Assembly: GCA_022113835.1 (NCBI GenBank)
Contig: JAILWY010000014.1
Span: forward strand, 4,527,501-4,591,500
Direction: 5' to 3'
DNA length: 64,000 nt
Source: Atopsyche davidsoni
Lineage: Eukaryota > Arthropoda > Insecta > Trichoptera > Hydrobiosidae
The first letter of the stretch is position 1, and each line of letters opens with the position of its first letter. Under the pieces are notes generated by a model. It was not told where the DNA came from, ran no database searches, and saw only the letters and a list, made by a program, of their open reading frames with translations. Positions 39,601 through 48,180 of this stretch are shown piece after piece. Position numbers and translations under genes: made by a program.

Positions 39601-41899
39601 TTTGCTTTTTTAAATTTAAGGGGAGCACGCATAAAACGAACCTTTTATTTTAATAAAAGGGTTAAATATTCTGCTTTAATATATGTTAACCATTTGTTTC
39701 TTTATTTATTATTTTAAGTAATTACTGGTTTAATTGAAGATCTGCAGATTGGATTATATAAAAATGCAGTTAATTAGTGAAATTCAAAGCAGATATATTC
39801 AAGTCCGGTGTTTCCCTCGGGTTGTCGGATGATATCGCAAAATTAAATATTGCAGATTATTAGGAAAATTTAATAATGTACCGGCGATAATTTTGAGTAA
39901 ATTAATAATTAAGATAAACTTTTGTTGTGTATAAACAGATTAAAAATCATTATATTGTCTAGAAATCGCACGATTGCTTGCAGATTATAGGATACCAATT
40001 TCTAATTAACGTTTCAAACAGCTCACACGTCTGGATTTTCTACTTCCAGTATTTTTCTTCCCACTTAGATACTCTGTTCTCTTTAGTCTGTTACTCAATA
40101 CAAAAAAGAGATACCTTCTGATTTTTTTTCTATCGAATTAGAGGAAACAATGCAAATATTAAAAAAAAAATCCAATGAAAATTTTACTGTGATTTTAGCA
40201 TTACTCACAAGAACCCAACCAAGTGTTGAAAAAACGACGTTTCAAAGTATTATTATGTTCATACAAATGGATAAACACGGAGTCTTTTTGTACTTGCTCA
40301 GGTGTTATGCAATAGTAGCTACCCAGGTAGAAGTTTCGATCCAATCTATTTAAGCAAAGCGAACTCAAGTTTAATTTATTATACAAACGTACGCGTCAAA
40401 CTCTATCAAAGTTTTTAGATGTCGCCTGCGTTTATTGAACGAATTTCTAAGTTCTAAAGGCACAGCAAAGAAACGCAACGCTGATAACAATCATCATAGA
40501 AAAAGTTCGTAGAACCACGGCGGCAGTAAATTGTATATATTTTTTTCAGGGTTACTTCGTGCCATTTGAAAAGTGTAATTTTTATATAAGATTATGTGTT
40601 TTGTAATTTAAATTTTCTTTTGCAGATACGAGGGGTTGAAGTTGGCATCGTAGTCCTAGTACTGATCGTGTGGATTGGCGCAATTGCTCTGTTTTTCAAC
40701 CGATGGGGGAAGATAAGAATGCTTCTGCCTTACCAACCGGACTACAAGCAGGAGCAGCTGAAGGTAATAAAAATATTTTCTTCACTTTATTAAATAATTT
40801 AGTACCCGGGAATTGAATTGCACGGAAACGTTCGTACATTTATACTTATATTATTTCATTTTTCCTAGATATAGAAAAATTTTATAATATCGCTGTAAGC
40901 AAGGTAAACTGATTTTCAACATTTCAATTTACCTATAGCAAACAAAACTAAATTCAAAAGGCACAGGGTCAGAGAATACATCCTGAATTATTTTATAAAG
41001 TCTATAGAAAACCTACTGCATTCTTCTCCATCATCAAGTGCCTGACCTCAAAGAAGGTTAACATATACTCATGCTGATCCAGTGTTCGTGATTTTCTAAG
41101 GGGAAAATAGAGTCGTAGATCCTCGGGTCCTTCTACATCGCAGTTTTATATGAAAAGGAAAAGTCTGAGTATTGCTGCTGCCTAGTAGCAATATTATATA
41201 ATTCTTTCCTTACAAAGCTCTGGCGTTCAAATCTGATACTCCTTCTGCAGCCAACTACAAAAAAACAAGAGCAGGAGGCCTCCCTCGACAAAGTACTTCC
41301 AGAGCGCATCCTTCCACAATCATTCCAAGTCCACTACTCCATTACTTAACACACGCTCAGGGTAAAGAATGGCAGCCATGCACAAGCAACATAATGGGGA
41401 GAGAGAGGAGGCATTTAACAAAAACTTTTTTTTACTAATTATGTACATCAGTGCTTCTCAAAGTGGTCCCTACGGACCCCAGGGGGTCCTTAGAAAATTA
41501 AAATCGAGTTGGTGGTTCCTGAACAACGACTATGAAAGGGGGTCCGTAGGCAAGTTTTGACTATGAAAGGGGGTCCGTGGGCAAGTTTTGACCATAAAAA
41601 GGGGTCTGTGGGCTAAAAGAGTTTGAGAGCCACTGATGTACATGAATATATGAATATGTTTGTAAGTTTTGGTAGTTATAAATTGTGTTGCGTTTTTAAT
41701 CTGAAATTTCGCAAAACGCAGCATAAAACCCAAGAGCGCAGATATGTGTGTAGAGCAATCAATTTTTTTTTTGGCATTTGAATATTTGAAGTAAATGTGT
41801 GATGTGTCCGGATCGCAGGTGCCTGGCACGGGGGCCTGCGCCGCGGCTGCTGCCAGCAGCTCCTGTGCAGGGAACCACGGAGGCCACTCCTGCTCTCAG
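6565..41899 (+). CDS. Type I membrane protein with one FN3 domain (FNDC4/FNDC5-like layout), six exons, 3' end not resolved
   Basis: Joining 6565-6616, 20191-20329, 36716-36885, 37192-37328, 40626-40763 and 41819-41899 gives one open frame of 717 bases, 239 codons. Every junction has GT and AG, and the phases agree (1, 2, 1, 0, 0). The order is: signal peptide (residues 1 to about 18), FN3 domain (about 25-120), Gly/Pro-rich stalk (about 121-166), a transmembrane helix (about 170-190), then a basic segment with an LLPYQPDYK motif and a Cys/Ser/Ala-rich tail. The FN3 domain has the expected Trp in strand B (VAWATA), a Tyr in strand C and the strand F tyrosine corner (DTQYQLTV). The protein should sit in the plasma membrane with FN3 outside. 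Layout, length and the W-x-G-x-IALF pattern of the membrane helix resemble vertebrate FNDC4/FNDC5; this homology is inference. Exon codons are GC-rich against AT-rich introns. No stop codon is assigned. Confidence 0.82.
6617..9991. other. Intron 1, first part: AT-rich, no recognised element
   Basis: The donor GTAAGC opens the intron. The rest of the stretch is AT-rich with homopolymer runs. Open frames on both strands at about 8.45-9.17 kb are short and match no family that I recognise. I see no terminal repeats or RNA genes here. Confidence 0.65.
10139..10775. repeat. Direct repeats of about 50 bp bracketing the 51-bp array inside the hAT element
   Basis: A motif starting TATAAGCGAAAATAATT, continuing ATCG and ending in TAATTTTCAAAATAAT occurs near 10140-10190 and again near 10717-10770. 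The tandem array lies between the two copies. They may be the boundaries of an internal expansion in the transposon. Confidence 0.6.
10350..10700. repeat. Minisatellite, about 51-bp period, 6-7 degenerate copies
   Basis: Copies share the pattern GGTGAAAGCNATGTGAAAGT, then CCTCTGAT, ATTTTTGGGTGGATAAAA. Because 51 is a multiple of 3, the minus strand stays open for 109 codons (10336-10665) with a 17-residue repeat built around SHxFHLTFIHPKISEAL. I read this as a by-product of the period and not as a gene, since it sits inside a dead transposon and has no conserved domain. Confidence 0.75.
10838..11065 (+). pseudogene. hAT transposase C-terminal remnant
   Basis: The 75-codon frame contains STYMCEPLFSTVKIIKSKYR followed by SRLTD and an L-R-A-G segment. 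This resembles the C-terminal dimerisation region of hAT-derived transposases (the 'F-S-x-x-x-x-I-K-S-K-Y-R-S-R-L-T-D' pattern). It should follow a catalytic DDE core of several hundred residues, which is missing here. The frame is too short to be active and loses similarity after about residue 52. It lies within the terminal inverted repeats at 9992 and 11666, in the sense orientation of the host gene, and is best read as a relic. Confidence 0.7.
11667..13432. other. Intron 1, middle part: no recognised element
   Basis: Mostly AT-rich. A GC-richer patch at about 12990-13170 (open for 71 codons on +, 83 on -) has no family resemblance and no clear splice sites in a phase that would add to the FN3 gene. 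Short frames at 12401-12877 are likewise unrecognised. Confidence 0.55.
13433..13437. repeat. Target site duplication, left copy (GTCAA)
   Basis: GTCAA directly precedes the left LTR and is repeated at 17470-17474 directly after the right LTR. Five-base duplications are usual for LTR retrotransposon integration. Confidence 0.92.
13438..13609 (-). repeat. 3' LTR (left copy), 172 bp
   Basis: Identical base for base with 17298-17469. It begins TG and ends CA on the element strand. At 172 bp it is very short. It contains a 7-bp hairpin closed by a GCAA loop (13573-13590) and the same ATG-containing segment that starts gag in the other copy; here that frame runs out into flanking host DNA. Confidence 0.95.
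13573..13590 (-). promoter_or_regulatory. LTR hairpin with GCAA tetraloop
   Basis: On the element strand the arms CGCGATG and CATCGCG pair perfectly around GCAA, a GNRA-type tetraloop. The same hairpin is in the other LTR at 17433-17450. It would lie near the 5' end of the genomic RNA, about 19 bases into the LTR. A role in packaging, dimerisation or transcription is only a guess. Confidence 0.6.
13610..13619 (-). other. Polypurine tract of the LTR element
   Basis: On the element strand the run CAGGGGGGCA lies immediately upstream of the 3' LTR, where the plus-strand primer of LTR elements is expected. It follows the pol stop codon (TGA at 13629-13631) by about 10 bases. It is short but well placed. 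Confidence 0.75.
13629..16619 (-). CDS. pol: protease, reverse transcriptase, RNase H, integrase
   Basis: Open for 996 codons. Translation is expected to enter from gag at residues 17-18 by -1 frameshift, giving about 978 pol residues. Protease: LLDTGCS (catalytic D54). A degenerate 7-residue repeat follows (135-186). Reverse transcriptase: LDYRELNKF (287-294), VDLRSAY (first catalytic D324), LTRLGFGLSSAP, YMDD (388-391). RNase H: WCDAS, with probable acidic residues D535, E571, D595 and D654. Integrase: zinc-binding H682, H686, C715, C718; core D745, D799, E835, where the last two are exactly 35 residues apart (D,D35E). A basic C-terminal segment follows. All key residues are present, so the enzyme looks functional. 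The polyprotein copies genomic RNA into DNA and integrates it. I assign it to Ty3/gypsy with moderate certainty. Confidence 0.95.
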   Translation of the reverse strand: MLEVREERPHGHAVLAGKRSAGGLCAGSLPRAGLKALPVVRVKIGGRSFRALLDTGCSRTVIRAGLCPVLSPGKVDIVAVNGSRVACRGTARARMELLDRVVEVDTIVMDRVLAGVDVIVGMDALVKLGGILIDAQGARVYAQGARVYAQGARADTQKEREGTQGARAGAQGARACVQKARVCARAAAGAVAVDTEHRIADKDFEAAFRRGKWSVSWRWRESEPELQCNVGRYKNSAGAEAEEAFKAEVRDWVKKGWLRPWAGPRGGVLPLMVVVQKNKDKVRPVLDYRELNKFVECHPGADIAVCDETIRRWRRAQEPAKIVDLRSAYLQIHVDEAMWQHQQVEFEGKRYCLTRLGFGLSSAPKIMSKILGYVLDQDDTIKAGTDYYMDDILVNEAIVSVDQVESHLKKFGLLPKPATKLEGNRVLGLQIERDKGGRLLFCRGNQIPDTPKDKLTRRELFSICGRLTGHFPVCNWLRVACSYIKRRSEGKSWDDDVGAWVRRRLEEMIEAIQANDPVRGVWTVKSGCRGRIWCDASSIALGIALEIDGEVIEDATWLRKKDDVGHINVAELDAALKGVNLALKWNLKEIEVMTDSVTVASWLTLTLTRDARVRTSGAAEMLVKRRLALFREIIDTYNVSVSVVRVSSAENKADALTRVKSSWLQAESKERHACAALADQLHNAHHFGVDRTLSLARLVDPSVSRKEVERLVSSCVRCRVIDPAPVTHEGGNLSVNDPWVRIAMDVTHYSGEAFLTLVDCGPGRFAIWKRITMESGAEVSRCLEELFRERGPPLELLMDNGTAFHSRQVEEICKSWGVSRRFRAAYRPSGNGIVERNHRTVKRTAARAGISPLMAVFWYNLAAADLESDPPASSVHAYKWRHPLAERVHSKEVVESAFKEGDSVFVKPPQAKCTSEWRPAKVDKVISPNTVSVNGVPRHVLDLRHHPPPSGQDRTCSPQETLGRGPHPAADDASAESSGRPKRTRRPSAWSKDYNM
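16068..16217 (-). repeat. Minisatellite coding for AQGARxY heptads in the protease-RT linker
   Basis: Units of about 21 bp encode near-repeats of A-Q-G-A-R-V-Y, decaying to AQKAR and TQKER. Period 21 keeps the frame open in several readings and explains the shadow frames on both strands here. It lies between the protease (ends about residue 130) and the reverse transcriptase (starts about 200), as an Arg-rich linker. Confidence 0.85.
16517..17377 (-). CDS. gag: capsid and nucleocapsid with one CCHC zinc knuckle
   Basis: The 286-codon frame has a hydrophilic N-terminus, a capsid-like region (about 50-190, with WETWLNRLKKM and LRSAFNPRP) resembling retrotransposon gag proteins, and one zinc knuckle CWKCGKKGHTAMQC (C254, C257, H262, C267) that would bind genomic RNA. 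It should assemble into cytoplasmic particles. The first ATG lies inside the 5' LTR, so the first 26 codons are LTR sequence; the next Met is only near residue 67, inside the capsid-like region, which supports the upstream start. Gag overlaps pol by 103 bases in the -1 frame. Termination at 16517 gives Gag alone, while frameshifting near residue 271 gives Gag-Pol. Confidence 0.9.
   Translation of the reverse strand: MPRRQQSQLQKTKADGDPHLPHQSPQQAISADAENTEKRRPRKLQDFVKPYDRSGDWETWLNRLKKMMHVCGEKDVTLWIPILLEGDAFRTFLALSDEVATDEERLVAALRSAFNPRPIASIAAFSTWQFQEQETVEANMAELKRFASATGMTGRPVLYKFIQGLPSGVSKDAQSWLGDNVPDEEELIRQTRVLVSARAMRGDAKMREDTASPAVAPPPEVAPPTRKHRDSCQGNRGRYHGGSRPTRNYKDIECWKCGKKGHTAMQCWPGKDRREACVPAASREQD
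16529..16571 (-). promoter_or_regulatory. -1 ribosomal frameshift signal
   Basis: On the element strand the heptamer GGGAAAA (16571-16565) is phased G GGA AAA in the gag frame, the X XXY YYZ form. A 5-base spacer (GATCG) follows, then a perfect 9-bp stem, GCGGGAGGC with GCCTCCCGC (16559-16551 and 16537-16529), around a 13-base loop. Slippage by one base yields GK then RSAGG, which is exactly the pol reading. The loop contains GCCGGC and might pair further downstream as a pseudoknot, which I did not verify. Confidence 0.9.
17277..17297 (-). other. Expected primer-binding region of the LTR element, non-canonical
   Basis: The bases just inside the 5' LTR read AGCTATTTCGGCAGATGCC on the element strand. 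They do not begin with TGG, as a site complementary to a tRNA CCA end would. They include a self-complementary TCGGCA/TGCCGA (17277-17290) and already code for gag. Priming may use an internal tRNA region or some other means. This is inference from absence. Confidence 0.5.
17298..17469 (-). repeat. 5' LTR (right copy), 172 bp, contains the gag start codon
   Basis: Identical to 13438-13609. It holds the promoter region by position, although I see no clear TATA box, the GCAA-loop hairpin (17433-17450), and the gag ATG at 17377. Because both LTRs are copied from one template, the gag N-terminal codons also occur in the 3' LTR. Confidence 0.95.
17470..17474. repeat. Target site duplication, right copy (GTCAA)
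   Basis: It matches 13433-13437 exactly. Confidence 0.92.
17475..19140. other. Intron 1, third part: AT-rich, no gene
   Basis: A 79-codon frame at 18100-18339 is not recognised. A 16-bp perfect hairpin at 18896-18930 is listed separately. Nothing else is supported. Confidence 0.6.
18896..18930. repeat. Perfect 16-bp hairpin, 3-nt loop
   Basis: AATTAAGAACTACAAA (18896-18911) and its exact complement (18915-18930) flank ACA. The arm is not a simple A/T repeat, so a chance origin is less likely than for the other small hairpins. The loop is too tight, and the stem too short, for a usual microRNA precursor. Confidence 0.75.
19141..19400 (+). repeat. Dispersed repeat, copy 1 (inverted partner at 41072-41346)
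   Basis: Blocks such as GCAGTAGTGGACTT, CCAGAGCTTTGTAA, GTGTAGAAGGAC and CTTAGAAAACCATGAACACTGG are shared, in the same order and spacing, with the reverse complement of 41072-41346. The copies are clearly diverged. No coding frame is kept. It is probably an old transposon or SINE-like family of unknown class. Confidence 0.8.
19569..19951. mobile_element. 383-bp inverted-repeat element (MITE-like) carrying a tRNA-like insert
   Basis: Terminal inverted repeats of about 66 bp (19570-19635 and 19885-19950) match with only 3 differences, starting ATTGAACGTCAATCAGATGC. Related ends occur at 5521-5582 and 34482-34536, so this is a family. The middle holds a tRNA-Thr-like sequence on the - strand. 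No clear target duplication was seen, so the superfamily is unknown. It lies about 240 bases before exon 2. Confidence 0.85.
19694..19767 (-). tRNA. tRNA-Thr(UGU)-like sequence, probably a tRNA pseudogene or SINE head
   Basis: Read on the - strand, all four arms fold. The acceptor GATTCGT pairs with ACAAATC (one mismatch). The D-stem GTAC pairs with GTAC. The anticodon stem CCGGC pairs with GCCAG (one mismatch) around the loop CATGTAA, giving anticodon UGU. The T-arm is GTGGG TTCAAAT CCCAT. The A box TAGTACAAGGG and B box GGTTCAAATCC fit the pol III consensus, and a T7 run lies about 20 bases past the 3' end. Against a working tRNA: position 33, nearly always U, is A, and there are two stem mismatches. 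It sits between the inverted repeats of the host element. Confidence 0.65.
19952..20190. other. End of intron 1 with a short shared repeat and the exon 2 acceptor
   Basis: About 60 bases at 20037-20095 (GTGGAAAATCACTCAA, AATATTAAAA, GGAATTCCACCAAGTA) recur with changes at 37468-37525. The acceptor is TTTCTGCCGCAG, ending at 20190. Confidence 0.7.
20191..20329 (+). CDS. Exon 2: N-terminal half of the FN3 domain
   Basis: 139 bases. The first two complete the Gly codon from exon 1. Then 45 codons run from SVPGGLGVPENITVTFLNP to YKPTDA, and the exon ends AG before GTGAGA (phase 2). It covers strands A to C of the FN3 fold, with the conserved Trp in VRVAWA. A possible N-glycosylation site is N-I-T. 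The segment is strikingly GC-rich against its flanks, which supports a real exon. Confidence 0.85.
24438..24507. repeat. Short inverted repeat, 11-bp arms
   Basis: AGCCAAATGGA (24438-24448) and its exact complement (24497-24507) enclose 48 bases that pair little. It could be the remnant of a small inverted-repeat element or chance. Confidence 0.5.
34482..34536 (+). mobile_element. Solo left end of the ATTGAACGTCAATC inverted-repeat element
   Basis: ATTGAACGTCAATCAAGTGC and the following bases match the left end of the element at 19569 with several changes. No matching right end is seen downstream. Confidence 0.7.
35911..36556. repeat. Tandem duplication, period 333 bp, two copies
   Basis: Copy 1 starts at 35911 and copy 2 at 36244, both with TGTATGCGTGACGC. 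Long stretches are nearly identical (for example CTCACTCCGGTGTCTCTTTC and GAAGTATTACTAGATATAAT). Differences are small indels and scattered substitutions. Related short motifs (CACAGGTGGTTAT-like) recur upstream near 35545 and 35690, so the array may begin at about 35.54 kb. Confidence 0.85.
36560..36715. repeat. Tandem repeat of about 73 bp ending at the exon 3 acceptor
   Basis: Two units share GAGGAGCA, then GTCACGTTGTGGCGTAGCAC or its near copy GTCAGGTTGTGGCGTAGCAC, and a C-A-G/A-GTGGT end. The second unit ends ACAAGTGGTG, followed by ATTAG, which is used as the acceptor. The repeat therefore supplies the whole acceptor environment in place of a normal pyrimidine tract. Confidence 0.8.
36716..36885 (+). 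CDS. Exon 3: C-terminal half of the FN3 domain
   Basis: 170 bases. C completes the split AGC codon (Ser). Then 56 codons run from RADSGGISYRVV to GPVVFRTL, ending in G before GTAAGA (phase 1). It contains the FN3 signature of strands E to G: LSGLIADTQYQLTVAAV, with the tyrosine corner, and the final VVFRTL strand. With exon 2 it makes an FN3 domain of normal length (about 90 residues). Confidence 0.85.
36886..37191 (+). other. Intron 3 (306 bp)
   Basis: Donor GTAAGA, acceptor TGTGTTGCAG. There is no feature inside. Confidence 0.8.
37192..37328 (+). CDS. Exon 4: Gly/Pro-rich extracellular stalk
   Basis: 137 bases. AG completes a Glu codon. Then 45 codons read PPRTSPQQDAGALGSGALGT and then a run rich in Pro, Phe and Ala, ending FPT in phase 0 before GTCAGT. 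Low complexity and proline content fit a flexible stalk between FN3 and the membrane. The opposite strand is also open here because of GC bias. Confidence 0.8.
37329..40625 (+). other. Intron 4 (3.3 kb)
   Basis: Donor GTCAGT (weaker consensus), acceptor TTTTCTTTTGCAG. It contains a hAT-type MITE (37535-37807) and a GC-richer patch at about 38385-38560, possibly an old repeat; otherwise it is AT-rich with no gene. Frames at 39148-39475 and 40150-40353 are not recognised. Confidence 0.75.
37535..37807. mobile_element. hAT-type MITE, 273 bp
   Basis: The left end CAGGGGTAGCCAAACTTTTG and the right end reversed, CAGGGGCGGCCAAAGCGTCG, are hAT-like terminal inverted repeats. The flanking 8 bases CTTTATAT and TTATATAT agree at 6 of 8 positions, as expected of an aged 8-bp duplication. 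There is no coding capacity. Confidence 0.75.
40626..40763 (+). CDS. Exon 5: transmembrane helix and basic juxtamembrane segment
   Basis: 138 bases, 46 codons, phase 0 at both ends. VEVGIVVLVLIVWIGAIALF is a single hydrophobic helix, followed by positively charged residues (FNRWGKIRM), so the C-terminus is cytoplasmic. The pattern VLxVWxGxIALF resembles the membrane segment of FNDC5, the basis for the family comparison. The LLPYQPDYKQEQLK end looks like a conserved juxtamembrane motif but I cannot name it. Confidence 0.85.
41072..41346 (-). repeat. Dispersed repeat, copy 2 (partner at 19141-19400)
   Basis: Its reverse complement aligns along its whole length with 19141-19400. The two copies are 22 kb apart in opposite orientation inside the same transcription unit, so the pre-mRNA could form an imperfect long duplex. 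Confidence 0.8.
41441..41643. repeat. Perfect 8-bp target duplication ATGTACAT around the MITE
   Basis: ATGTACAT occurs at 41441-41448 and 41636-41643, directly flanking the element. The duplicated site is itself a palindrome. Confidence 0.93.
41449..41635. mobile_element. hAT-type MITE, 187 bp
   Basis: The ends CAGTGCTTCTCAAAGTGG and, reversed, CAGTGGCTCTCAAACTC are hAT terminal inverted repeats (CAGTGnTTCTCAAA type). A perfect 8-bp duplication flanks it. The interior is a 31-bp tandem repeat (ACTATGAAAGGGGGTCCGT and variants, 2-3 copies). It is non-autonomous. Confidence 0.92.
41819..41899 (+). CDS. Exon 6: Cys/Ser/Ala-rich cytoplasmic tail
   Basis: 81 bases, 27 codons, phase 0, reading VPGTGACAAAAASSSCAGNH and then a short Gly/His/Ser/Cys end. 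The donor candidate CAG/GTAACT is good. If it is not used, the frame continues 34 codons to TAG at 41999-42001, which would make this the terminal exon. If it is used, the last exon is further downstream and I have only a weak candidate (49704). Confidence 0.7.
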
Positions 41900-42001
41900 G
41901 TAACTCTCCAACCCCGACTTCTACCCGCGACTACTGAGCCCCCATCACCCTCTCATTCAATTATTCAACGTAGCGTGCTGCCTTACGAATGTGTGTCCTA
42001 G

Positions 42002-46940
<4,939 letters not shown>

Positions 46941-48180
46941 ATTAATTAATTAATTAAATATACAGGTGTTATAATAGTGTCATTTAATTGGTTGTTAAAA
47001 AGTAATAATTTAATAATTATATTTTTTTATGTCTATATATAAAATAATTTTAAAATATACACCCATTTTTTTTTAGCCCTAAAAACTTCTTATATTCTAT
47101 ATATTCATTTCACTAAATTCCTTTTACCGATGATTATCATGAAAAATATTATTTATTAAGGCCGATTTTATATCTATACAGCTATAATAAAATGAAGCAA
47201 CTGTTCTAAAATACATTACAACGATAAGGATTAAAAGTGGCGTTTAATTTTTTTTTAAATAAATTCGTTGACATGTTACGACAAAAGTAAAGTGCTGAAA
47301 ATAATCTGCGTTTAACATTTCTTTATTTGCCTTTATAAACGATATAATACTTATACATTGTGCCTGCTAAGAATCTTTTTTAATATTTTACATCAATTAA
47401 TTAATTAAAGATACAGGTGTTAGAATAGTGTCATTTAATTTGTTGTTAAAAACGAATAATTTATTAATAATATTTTTTATCGCTATATATAAAATATACA
47501 CCCATTTTTTTAACCCATAAAAACTTCTTATGAAAGCTGTTATAGTAAAAAAAATTAGCTCAGTTAAAATGTAAATTGGAAAAGTCACCTAACCTACCTA
47601 AAAACCTAACCTAACCCATTTTTTTACCCATAAAAACTTCTTGTGAAACCTGTTATAGTAAAAAAAATAAGCTCAGTTTAAATGTAAATTGGAAAGAAAA
47701 CCTAGCCTAACCTAACCCATATTTTTTACCCATAAAAACTTCTTGTTTTTACAAGAATGTTGTAGTAGGCTGTTATAGTAAAAAAATTAACTCAGTTTAA
47801 ATGTAGATTGGAAAATTCACCTAACCTACCTAAAAACCTAACCTAACCTAATTCATTTTTTTTACCCATAAAAACTTCTTGTGAAAGCTGTTATAGTAAA
47901 AAAAATTAGCTCAGTTTAAATGTAAATTGGAAAGAAAACCTAACCAAACCTAACCCATATTTTTTACCCATAAAAACTTCTTGTTTTTACAAGAATGTTG
48001 TAGTAGGCTGTTATAGTAAAAAAATTAACTCAGTTTAAATGTAAATTGGAAAAGTCACCTAACCTACCTAAAAACCTAACCTAACCTAATTCATTTTTTT
48101 TACTCATAAAAACTTCATGTGAAAGCTGTTATTGTAAAAAAATTAACTCAGTTTAAATGTAAATTGAAAAAGTCATTTTC
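46941..48180. repeat. CCTAA-containing higher-order tandem array, interrupted by a dispersed repeat
   Basis: Monomers share CCCATAAAAACTTCTTGTG, then GTTATAGTAAAAAAA, CTCAGTTTAAATGTAAATTGG and a CCTAACCTACCTAAAAACCT tail. Starts of the CCCATAAAAACTT block near 47513, 47627, 47729, 47865, 47968 and 48104 give alternating spacings of about 102 and 137, so the real unit is a dimer of about 239 bp. Half of the monomers carry an extra TTTTTACAAGAATGTTGTAG. A diverged first part (46941-47090) recurs at 47393-47530 with a foreign repeat (47101-47377) in between. CCTAACC runs equal the insect telomere motif TTAGG on the other strand. Confidence 0.88.
47101..47377. repeat. Dispersed repeat B, copy 1
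   Basis: Starts ATATTCATTTCACTAAATTCC and ends GTGCCTGCTAAGAATCTT. It aligns along its length with 52539-52841. It sits between two related parts of the tandem array, as if inserted there. Confidence 0.82.

Larger units (their letters stand above)
40764..41818 (+). other. Intron 5 (1.06 kb)
   Basis: Donor GTAATA, acceptor CGGATCGCAG. It is filled largely by an inverted dispersed repeat (41072-41346) and a hAT MITE (41449-41635). Confidence 0.75.
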
